Assembly (NCBI GenBank): GCA_029054535.1
Contig: JAIDFC010000066.1
Span: 1 to 5,525 of the forward strand
From: Rikenella sp.
Lineage (GTDB): Bacteria > Bacteroidota > Bacteroidia > Bacteroidales > Rikenellaceae
Reading direction: 5' to 3'
Length of the DNA: 5,525 bases
Shown here piece by piece: positions 1 to 5,525 of the stretch. The translations under genes and the position numbers were made by a program. Position 1 is the stretch's first letter, and each line of letters opens with the position of its first letter. The notes beneath the pieces were generated by a model. That model had not been told where the DNA came from, made no database searches, and was given only the letters and a program-made list of their open reading frames with translations.

Positions 1-2554
1 CTATCGGATCGGCATGGGGGGCGGCGCGGTCTCTTCCGTAGCCACCGGCGAATACGCCAATGCCATTGAGCTGAATGCCATCCAGCGGTCGAATCCGGAG
101 ATGCAGCGGCGGGCGTACAATGCGATTCGGGCGTTGAGCGAGGAGCGGGACAATCCGATTATCTCGATCCACGACCACGGGGCGGGGGGACACCTGAATT
201 GCCTTTCGGAACTCGTCGAGGCGACGGGGGGGCGGATCGACATCGACCGGCTGCCGGTGGGGGATCCGACTTTGTCGGACAAGGAGATCGTCGGGAACGA
301 GTCGCAGGAGCGGATGGGCCTCGTGATGGACGGGAAACACATCGACAAACTGCGGGCCATCGCCGAGCGGGAACGGTCGCCGATGTACGTCATCGGGGAG
401 ACGACCGGAGATATGCAGTTCACCTTCGTGGACAACCGGACGGGCGAACGGCCGATCGACTTGCAGCTCAGTGCGATGTTCGGCGAGGCGCCGCGGACGG
501 TGATGACCGACTCGACGAAAGTCGACACGTTCCGTGCGCCGGAGTATGATGCGGCGAAGATCGGGGATTACCTGAACGACGTGTTGCAGCTCGAGGGGGT
601 GGCTTGCAAGGACTGGCTCACGAACAAGGTGGACCGGTCGGTTACCGGACGGGTGGCGATGCAGCAGACCGCCGGGACGTTGCAGTTGCCGCTCAACGAC
701 TGTGCGGTCATTGCGCTCGATTATCAGGGGAAAGCGGGGATTGCGACGGCCCTGGGACATGCGCCGGCGGCGGCGATGGCCGATCCGGCCAAGGGCTCCG
801 TACTGGCTATCGCAGAGGCTTTGACCAATATCGTCTTCGCGCCGCTCAAGGGGGGGCTGGAGGCGGTGTCGCTGAGTGCCAACTGGATGTGGCCGTGTAA
901 GAACGAGGGAGAAGACGCCAGACTTTATCGGGCGGTCGAGGCGGCCAGCGACTTTGCACTGGCTTTGAAGATCAACATTCCGACGGGGAAAGACTCGTTG
1001 TCGATGACCCAAAAGTATCCGGACGGACAAGCGGTGATGGCTCCGGGGACGGTGATTATCACTTCGGCGGGCGAGGTTTCGGACATTAAGAAGTGTGTGC
1101 GGGCGGCGATAGATGAGGAGTATTGCGATCGGAGCGCGCTGGTGTATGTGGATATGACCGGCGGCGAGGACTTCGTGCTGGGGGGGAGCGCGTTGGCGCA
1201 GGTGGTGGGGGCTGTGGGCTCGTCGGCCGATGTGCCGACGGTTCGGGACGCGGGGTACTTTGCCCGGGCGTTCGACGCCGTACAGGAGCTGATCGGACGG
1301 GGCGATGTGCTGGCCGGACATGATGTGTCGGGCGGCGGGCTGATTACGACCCTGCTGGAGATGGCTTTCGGCGGGAATCGCGCCGGGCTGGCGGTGGACC
1401 TGAATCCGCTGCGGAACGACGATCTCGTGCAGCTGTTGTTCAGCGAAAAACCGGCCGTGGTATTGCAAGTGGCGACGGAGCGGGCGGACGCCGTGCTGGC
1501 ATCGCTCGACAAGATGGGCGTGGCCGGACAGCGGATCGCCGAGGTGCTCGGCGAACGGAAATTCTCGCTGCGGCACGGGTGTTGCGAACGGCTCCGGCTG
1601 GATATTGACCGGATGCGGGATGTGTGGTATCGGACGTCGTACTTGCTGGATTGCAATCAAAGTACGCCGAGGTTGGCCTTGGAACGATTCGAGAATTATA
1701 AGAAACAGCCGTTGTACTACGATTTTCCGGCTCACTTCACTGGGAAGTTGTCGCAGTACGGCATCGACCCGCGGCGGAAGACCAAGACGGGGATCCGTGC
1801 GGTGATTATCCGCGAAAAGGGGTGTCAGTGCGACCGGGAGACGGCGTGGGCGATGCACCTGGCGGGATTCGACGTGCGGGATGTGCATATGACCGACCTC
1901 ATTTCGGGGCGCGAGACCTTGGAGGATGTCAATCTGATCGCTTTCGTCGGCGGGTTCTCTAACTCGGACGTCTTGGGGTCGGCCAAAGGGTGGGCCGGGG
2001 CGTTCCTCTTCAATCCGAAAGCCAAGGAGGCATTGGATCGGTTCTACTCGCGGCCGGACACGCTGTCGATCGGGATCTGCAACGGGTGTCAGTTGATGGT
2101 CGAACTGGGGCTCATCGCGCAGAAGACGGACGAGGAGCGGCCGCGGATGCTGCACAACGACTCGCACAAGTTCGAGTCGAGGTTCCTGGGGGTTACGGTA
2201 CAGCCGTCGCCGAGCGTGATGCTGCGGTCGCTCGAAAACTCGATCTTGGGGGTTTGGGTGGCGCACGGCGAAGGGAAATTCCGGTTGCCGTATACAGAGG
2301 ATCATTATCATATCCCGATGAAATACCTTTACTCGGAGTATCCGGGGAATCCGAACGGCAGCGATTACAACGCGGCGGCGATCTGCTCGGCAGACGGGCG
2401 GCACCTGGCGATGATGCCGCACCTGGAACGAGCGCTGCGACCGTGGAACTGGGGCTACTATCCGAGCCTCGCGCCGCGGTCTGCGGATGAAGTTACGCCG
2501 TGGATCGAAGCCTTCGTCAACGCCCGGGAGTGGATCAAGGAGCACACTCGGTAG
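1..2554 (+). CDS. purL: Phosphoribosylformylglycinamidine (FGAM) synthase, large single-chain type, 5'-truncated by window edge
   Basis: This enzyme makes FGAM from FGAR, ATP and glutamine, the fourth step of de novo purine synthesis, in the cytoplasm. The frame is open from base 2 (YRIG before the Met at 14), so that Met is internal and the true start lies outside. About 850 residues remain of the roughly 1,230-1,300 usual for single-chain PurL; the N-terminal PurS-like and linker regions are missing. Numbering from the Met at 14, the synthetase part shows GGGAVSS (2-8), HDHGAGG (52-58), GNESQER, LSANWM (287-292), PTGKDSLSM (323-331) and GHDVSGGGL (435-443). The class I glutamine amidotransferase domain runs from about 594 to 846, with GGFS (646-649), the nucleophile Cys689 in GICNGCQ, and His803 and Glu805 in PHLER completing the triad. 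All key residues seen are intact. The sequence aligns well from memory with E. coli PurL. The gene is rich in GGG and CGG codons. A strong terminator follows 24 bp after the stop. Confidence 0.97.
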   Translation, partial: YRIGMGGGAVSSVATGEYANAIELNAIQRSNPEMQRRAYNAIRALSEERDNPIISIHDHGAGGHLNCLSELVEATGGRIDIDRLPVGDPTLSDKEIVGNESQERMGLVMDGKHIDKLRAIAERERSPMYVIGETTGDMQFTFVDNRTGERPIDLQLSAMFGEAPRTVMTDSTKVDTFRAPEYDAAKIGDYLNDVLQLEGVACKDWLTNKVDRSVTGRVAMQQTAGTLQLPLNDCAVIALDYQGKAGIATALGHAPAAAMADPAKGSVLAIAEALTNIVFAPLKGGLEAVSLSANWMWPCKNEGEDARLYRAVEAASDFALALKINIPTGKDSLSMTQKYPDGQAVMAPGTVIITSAGEVSDIKKCVRAAIDEEYCDRSALVYVDMTGGEDFVLGGSALAQVVGAVGSSADVPTVRDAGYFARAFDAVQELIGRGDVLAGHDVSGGGLITTLLEMAFGGNRAGLAVDLNPLRNDDLVQLLFSEKPAVVLQVATERADAVLASLDKMGVAGQRIAEVLGERKFSLRHGCCERLRLDIDRMRDVWYRTSYLLDCNQSTPRLALERFENYKKQPLYYDFPAHFTGKLSQYGIDPRRKTKTGIRAVIIREKGCQCDRETAWAMHLAGFDVRDVHMTDLISGRETLEDVNLIAFVGGFSNSDVLGSAKGWAGAFLFNPKAKEALDRFYSRPDTLSIGICNGCQLMVELGLIAQKTDEERPRMLHNDSHKFESRFLGVTVQPSPSVMLRSLENSILGVWVAHGEGKFRLPYTEDHYHIPMKYLYSEYPGNPNGSDYNAAAICSADGRHLAMMPHLERALRPWNWGYYPSLAPRSADEVTPWIEAFVNAREWIKEHTR

Positions 2555-2578
2555 GGGACCGATAACGTTTCATGCCAG

Positions 2579-2622
2579 AAGCCTGTTCGGAGTGCCGCTC
2601 GGTACACGAGCAGGCTTTTTCT
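2579..2622 (+). terminator. Rho-independent terminator after purL
   Basis: An 11-bp stem pairs 2579-2589 (AAGCCTGTTCG) with 2607-2617 (CGAGCAGGCTT), with a single T-G wobble. A run of five T (2616-2620) follows at once, then CT. The 17-nt loop can form a small inner GAG/CTC pairing (2590-2592 with 2598-2600). The T-run exists only in the plus direction, so it serves purL. It sits 24 bp past the purL stop and 53 bp before the next ATG, so the downstream pair of genes needs its own promoter or read-through. Confidence 0.88.
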
Positions 2623-2675
2623 CTCGGCAGACCGGATAACGAGCGATAAGAACCGAAGCAATAACTATACACACC

Positions 2676-3062
2676 ATGAACATCGAAGAAATTCGCACGT
2701 ACTGTCTCTCGAAAGCGGCGGCAAGCGAAGCTTTTCCTTTCGACGAGGATACGATGGTCTTTCGAGTGGGCGACACGGAGGCTTACGGAACGGGGAAACT
2801 GTTCGCACTCTGCTCGTTGGAACGGCCCGACTATGTATTGTTGAAGTGCGACCCGGATCGAGCGATCGAGCTCAGAGACCGTTATCCGGAAGAGATCGAA
2901 CCCGGATGGCATATGAACAAACGGCATTGGAACGGCATTCTTCTGACCGGTCCGCACTTGACCGACGCTCAGGTGCGCGAAATGATCGACCATTCTTATA
3001 AACTGGTAGCAGCTTCGTTGCCCCGACGAGTGCGAAAGGCCTCGGGCTTGGCTGAGAAATAA
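2676..3062 (+). CDS. MmcQ/YjbR family protein (DUF419)
   Basis: This 128-residue protein has the length of the MmcQ/YjbR family, a small CyaY-like alpha/beta fold often annotated as DNA-binding; its cellular role is not established. The family hallmarks are in order: an N-terminal helix with IEEIRTYCLSK, FPFDEDTMVFRV (20-31), KLFAL (41-45), LLKCDP (55-60), PGWHMNKRHWN (76-86) and a final helix HSYKLVAASLP (106-116). No signal peptide or membrane segment is seen, so it should be cytoplasmic. The ATG at 2676 is the first start after the purL terminator and places the N-terminus where the family normally begins. The 53-nt leader after the terminator is A-rich near the start codon. It shows no clear Shine-Dalgarno and no TAnnTTTG promoter box of the Bacteroidota type that I could find. 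The next gene starts 15 nt after the stop, suggesting co-transcription. Family assignment is firm; function is not. Confidence 0.9.
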   Translation: MNIEEIRTYCLSKAAASEAFPFDEDTMVFRVGDTEAYGTGKLFALCSLERPDYVLLKCDPDRAIELRDRYPEEIEPGWHMNKRHWNGILLTGPHLTDAQVREMIDHSYKLVAASLPRRVRKASGLAEK

Positions 3063-3077
3063 ACAAAAGACCGTGGT

Positions 3078-4538
3078 ATGAACAACTGGCTGAAAAAAAT
3101 ATCGATTGTCGTAGTCGGCATTTTCTGGGCGGGGATTTCCTGCGGCATAGTATCGGCCCGAGGTGGTCGGACGGTGGTGGCCGGAGAGGTGATCGGTCGT
3201 TCGGCGACCGATCCGGCGATCGTGATGTGGTATTTGGACGATCCTTTCGGATCTACGGAGCAACTGGCTCAACGTTTGGCGGCCGACGGATCGTTCCGGT
3301 TCGAGACCGAGGAGATCACCCATCTGCACGACGTGTCGATCGTGATCGGGAGGTCGGTTCGATTTTTGATCGCTCCGGGAGATTCGATCCACCTGACGAT
3401 CGATGCGGATCGGATGCGGCGGGGAGAGGTTGCGGAGGCGGTTCGTTTCGGCGGCGACCGGGCGAAAGAAAATGCCGAGTTGATCGTGTGTCAGGAAAAG
3501 ATGATCCGGTTGCAGAACGACGAGCCGTTGCTCGACCTGGCGACCACCCCCGACAACGTCTTTCGGCAGATCCGAGAGCGGATGGCTCGGTATGAAGATT
3601 CGTTGAATCGGTTTGCCTCTGTGGGGCCGGAGATACGGGATTTCATGCGGCGCGAGCTGCTCTTCAACCTGGCCAACAGCCTTTTGGCTTACGAACCGCG
3701 TAATCCGGCGGCGCGTGTAAAGTTGCTCGGCGACTCGATTTTCGGAATCCACGACGAGGCCAATCTGCGGACGATGATGTTTCCGTACCACTTGAATTTC
3801 TATGCCGATACGCGTACGGCCATCGACACGACGATCTTGGCGGCGATACGGGACGAAGATTATGCCCTGGCGGCACGAAAGACGGTCGGAGTACTGACCG
3901 AGGAGCCTGCCACGGGGTGCCGCGACGTGATGTTGTGGGGCTCGATGATCGCTCTGGCCGAACAATGGCCGGCCTTGTGCGACTCGGTGGCGGAACTGCG
4001 GACGGCATTTGTCGATCCGACGCTCTACGAGCGGTTGCAGATGCAGTGTCGGACTTTTGCGAAAGGTCCGTCGTTTCCGGAGACTCCGATCACCGGAATC
4101 CACTACCTGACACCGGCGGACAGCACGGTCGAAGCGGTTCCCGAGGGGGATTTCTTCGCCTATCTGGCAGCCAAATACCCGAATCGGGTGCTGTATATCG
4201 ATGTGTATGCCACGTGGTGCGCCCCTTGTCGGGCCGAGATGAAGTATGCGCCGATGTTGCACGAAACGTTCTCCGAACAAGAGGTCGTTTTCGTGAACCT
4301 CTGCCTGGCCTCTCCGTTCGACCACTGGCGGCGGCTGATGACACAAAACCCGATCGAAGGCGAAAACTATTGGTTCGATCCGGATGCCACCAACCTCTTT
4401 CGGGCAACTTATCGGCTGTCGGGCTACCCGACTTATCTTTTAGTGGATCGTCAGGGAAGTTTCTCCTCGCTCCAGGCCGGACGACCGTCCGAGATGGAAT
4501 ACACGATCCGACAAATCAATACCCTTTTGGGGCAATGA
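3078..4538 (+). CDS. Secreted TlpA-like thioredoxin-fold protein
   Basis: This 486-residue protein is probably a periplasmic thiol-disulfide oxidoreductase of the TlpA/ResA type; the substrate is unknown. The N-terminus is a signal peptide: KK at 6-7, a hydrophobic core at 8-25, and a VSA|RG site after Ala27. Cys22 could suggest a lipoprotein, but GISC is a poor lipobox. Residues about 32-130 look like the beta-rich N-terminal domain common in Bacteroidota TlpA-like proteins (DUF4369-like), with ADGSFRFE and a GDSIHLTID strand before FGGDRAKEN. Residues about 130-340 are mostly helical and I recognise no domain in them. The thioredoxin domain covers about 345-486, with the redox motif WCAPC (380-384) after YIDVYAT, and the cis-proline at 451 in GYPTYLLVD. 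The catalytic site looks intact. It lies 15 nt behind the MmcQ/YjbR gene and probably shares its transcript. Its last 23 bp overlap the end of the convergent minus-strand gene. No terminator is visible after it. Confidence 0.92.
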   Translation: MNNWLKKISIVVVGIFWAGISCGIVSARGGRTVVAGEVIGRSATDPAIVMWYLDDPFGSTEQLAQRLAADGSFRFETEEITHLHDVSIVIGRSVRFLIAPGDSIHLTIDADRMRRGEVAEAVRFGGDRAKENAELIVCQEKMIRLQNDEPLLDLATTPDNVFRQIRERMARYEDSLNRFASVGPEIRDFMRRELLFNLANSLLAYEPRNPAARVKLLGDSIFGIHDEANLRTMMFPYHLNFYADTRTAIDTTILAAIRDEDYALAARKTVGVLTEEPATGCRDVMLWGSMIALAEQWPALCDSVAELRTAFVDPTLYERLQMQCRTFAKGPSFPETPITGIHYLTPADSTVEAVPEGDFFAYLAAKYPNRVLYIDVYATWCAPCRAEMKYAPMLHETFSEQEVVFVNLCLASPFDHWRRLMTQNPIEGENYWFDPDATNLFRATYRLSGYPTYLLVDRQGSFSSLQAGRPSEMEYTIRQINTLLGQ

Positions 4539-4881
4539 TGGATCGATGATCGGCTCGGTCGGGAGATGTCCACGTCGTCGGCAACCAACGTACCCCGAAA
4601 GTGGTCTCGTCAGCTCTCCAGTCGATCGATCCCCACCGCTCCACCCAGTCGGACAGGCTGTTGAAGTCGAATCCCGACAAGATCAAGGCCCCCCAAAGCA
4701 GCACCGAAGCCAGCGCTGTCGCAAACGTGGGTATGCGGTAAAGATTCTTCGAAGGCGGGAGCGGTTCGAGCCGGCTCAGTACGCGCTGCGAAAAATCTTC
4801 CCCGTGCGCCACCTGTTCCCGTCGCGCTGCGGCGAACAGCCTCTCCAGCGAATCGGTCTCTTCCGTATGGTTTCGTTTCAT
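4516..4881 (-). CDS. Small single-pass membrane protein, putative anti-sigma factor
   Basis: The gene encodes 121 residues starting MKRNHTEETD. The start is set by its ATG, which shares ATGA with the sigma stop (4878-4881); the open frame continues upstream to 5379, but that part is only the shadow of the sigma gene. Residues 1-49 are charged and helical (LERLFAAARREQ, FSQRVLSRLEPLP). About 51-71 form one hydrophobic segment, with basic residues (K45, R49) just before it, so the N-terminus is predicted cytoplasmic. The 50-residue tail outside is rich in tryptophan (W79, W83, W88, W99, W104). The layout and position behind an ECF sigma gene fit an anti-sigma factor: a cytoplasmic sigma-binding part, one helix and an outer tail. 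This is inference. There is no cysteine, hence no HxxxCxxC zinc anti-sigma motif. The N-terminal pattern recalls small Bacteroidota proteins next to sigma genes (DUF5056-like), which I cannot confirm. The 3' end overlaps the facing thioredoxin-fold gene by 23 bp. Confidence 0.8.
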   Translation of the reverse strand: MKRNHTEETDSLERLFAAARREQVAHGEDFSQRVLSRLEPLPPSKNLYRIPTFATALASVLLWGALILSGFDFNSLSDWVERWGSIDWRADETTFGVRWLPTTWTSPDRADHRSIIAPKGY

Positions 4882-5417
4882 AACTCTTCGTTTTTCAGGT
4901 GGAGTCTCAGTTTGGTTTTCGCTCTCGCGACGGCGCTTTTGACCGTCCCCAGCGGCAGACCCGAGACATGTGCGATCTGGCTGTGGGAGAGCTGTTCCAC
5001 GGCCGACAACAGGATCACGTTGCGCTCCGTATCGTCCAGGCAGGCCAAAGCGCTCTGCAAGATAGCGATTTCGGTCGTATCTCGGTCTTCGGGGTCCGTT
5101 TTTTCGATCTCCACCGTAGGGTGCAGCGATCGCCGGCTGTCGAGAAAGGTCCGATAGGCGATCCGGAAAAGCCATGCCCGGAACGAACCCAGACCGGAAA
5201 ACTGGCGGATCGAGTTGAAAGCCTTGATGAAACTCTCCTGTGCGAGGTCGTCGGCCCGAAACCGGTCGCCGCCGGTCAGATGGGTCAAGTAACGCCGCAA
5301 GGGAGCCTGGTAGTGTTCGACCAGGCTCCCGAAAGCGTCCGGATCGCCCGTCCGTTTGATGCGCCGGACGAGCCACCATTCGCCGAGGGTGTCGTATCGG
5401 CTATCGGTTTTCTTCAC
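4878..5417 (-). CDS. ECF-type RNA polymerase sigma-70 factor
   Basis: This 179-residue protein directs RNA polymerase to a specific promoter set and belongs to the ECF (group 4) sigma family. Numbered from the chosen GTG start, region 2 spans about 26-96. It includes DPDAFGSLVEHY, the core-binding DDLAQESFIKAFNSI (56-70), and the -10 recognition helix region FRAWLFRIAYRTFLDSRR. A short linker (TVEIEKTDPEDRDT) leads to region 4 (about 120-175), with LDDTERNVILL and the helix-turn-helix SHSQIAHVSGLPLGTVKSAV that reads the -35 box. There is no region 1 or 3 and no extra C-terminal domain. An ATG at 5456 would give 192 residues, but the added MPWSICSACTRSI does not look like sigma sequence and lies within the preceding membrane-protein gene. 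The GTG at 5417 is preferred; it overlaps that gene's stop by 17 bp. The stop overlaps the next gene as ATGA, so the three genes appear translationally coupled. The promoter lies beyond the window. Confidence 0.94.
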   Translation of the reverse strand: MKKTDSRYDTLGEWWLVRRIKRTGDPDAFGSLVEHYQAPLRRYLTHLTGGDRFRADDLAQESFIKAFNSIRQFSGLGSFRAWLFRIAYRTFLDSRRSLHPTVEIEKTDPEDRDTTEIAILQSALACLDDTERNVILLSAVEQLSHSQIAHVSGLPLGTVKSAVARAKTKLRLHLKNEEL

Positions 5418-5525
5418 GATGCTGCGTGTACAGGCGGAACAAATAGACCACGGCATAGCCCACCCCGGCGATCAGTCCCCAGAGCAGAACGGCCGAAAAG
5501 AATGGCAGATGGCTCAGCTGGACGA
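5401..5525 (-). CDS. C-terminal end of a membrane protein, 5' part outside the window
   Basis: A frame open from the window edge reads 40 codons (5523 to 5404) and stops with TAG at 5403-5401. The peptide has a strong hydrophobic segment at residues 8-29 (FFSAVLLWGLIAG, then VGYAVVYLF), followed by a charged tail RLYTQHREENR. A hydrophobic helix ending in an arginine-rich tail looks like a genuine last transmembrane segment, with the C-terminus predicted in the cytoplasm. The stop lies 17 bp inside the sigma gene if that gene uses its GTG at 5417, which is the tight overlap expected of co-translated genes and supports both calls. The other two minus-strand frames either stop at once or give a low-complexity R/G/P-rich product. 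The family cannot be told from 40 residues. Confidence 0.7.
   Translation of the reverse strand, partial: VQLSHLPFFSAVLLWGLIAGVGYAVVYLFRLYTQHREENR

Noticed and set aside
2557..2641. Near-identical short repeats GACCGATAACG (2557-2567) and GACCGGATAACG (2630-2641) flanking the purL terminator.
   Set aside because: They are only 11-12 bases with one insertion, have no further copies that I noticed, and no mobile element or known operator lies between them. Chance is adequate.
3132..3158. A possible lipoprotein signal at Cys22 of the thioredoxin-fold protein.
   Set aside because: The residues before the cysteine (GIS) do not fit the usual L-[AS]-[GA]-C pattern, and a good signal peptidase I site (VSA) follows at residues 25-27.
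2535..4346. A 603-residue open frame on the minus strand, antisense to the MmcQ/YjbR and thioredoxin-fold genes.
   Set aside because: Its codons lie exactly opposite the sense codons of both genes, which share the same phase. In that register a stop appears only where the sense gene uses TTA, CTA or TCA, which are rare in this GC-rich DNA; the TTA codon near 4440 lies just beyond its start. The product is rich in R, H and Q, has no recognisable domain, and would run through the purL terminator.
4546..5157. A 203-residue plus-strand open frame near the right end.
   Set aside because: It lies antisense to the sigma factor and the membrane protein, both of which have clear protein features. Its own product shows no coherent domain.
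4882..5379. A 166-residue N-terminal extension of the 121-residue membrane protein, starting MVARPAHQ.
   Set aside because: It is the shadow of the sigma gene in another frame, rich in R, P and G. The ATG at 4881 overlapping the sigma stop is a far better start.

Overview
The window is GC-rich bacterial DNA. It carries three genes or gene ends on the plus strand (positions 1-4538) facing a compact three-gene cluster on the minus strand (4516-5525). The best guess for the source is a member of Bacteroidota, perhaps a GC-rich lineage such as Rikenellaceae/Alistipes. Three things point that way: the large single-chain PurL with a PHLER active-site motif; a secreted TlpA-type protein with a beta-rich N-terminal region, a helical middle and a C-terminal thioredoxin domain; and the lack of clear Shine-Dalgarno sequences before the starts. 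This assignment is an inference from style, not from a marker gene.

Plus strand. Positions 1-2554 hold the last two thirds of purL (FGAM synthase), including the complete glutaminase domain. A strong intrinsic terminator follows at 2579-2622. A MmcQ/YjbR-family gene (2676-3062) comes next, and only 15 nt later a gene for a secreted thioredoxin-fold protein with a WCAPC active site (3078-4538). The last two are probably co-transcribed and insulated from purL by the terminator.

Minus strand. Reading from the right edge, there is the C-terminal end of a membrane protein (5401-5525, entering from outside), an ECF sigma factor (4878-5417, probable GTG start inside the preceding gene), and a 121-residue protein with one predicted membrane segment (4516-4881) whose ATG overlaps the sigma stop as ATGA. 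The order suggests a translationally coupled unit in which one or both membrane proteins control the sigma factor. The 121-residue protein has no cysteines and so lacks the zinc-binding anti-sigma motif. Its last codons overlap the 3' end of the thioredoxin-fold gene by 23 bp, tail to tail.

No RNA gene, CRISPR array, insertion sequence or origin was seen. No gene-free stretch exceeds about 120 bp. The one region that may be new is the sigma/membrane-protein unit at the right end; the rest looks like ordinary chromosomal content.
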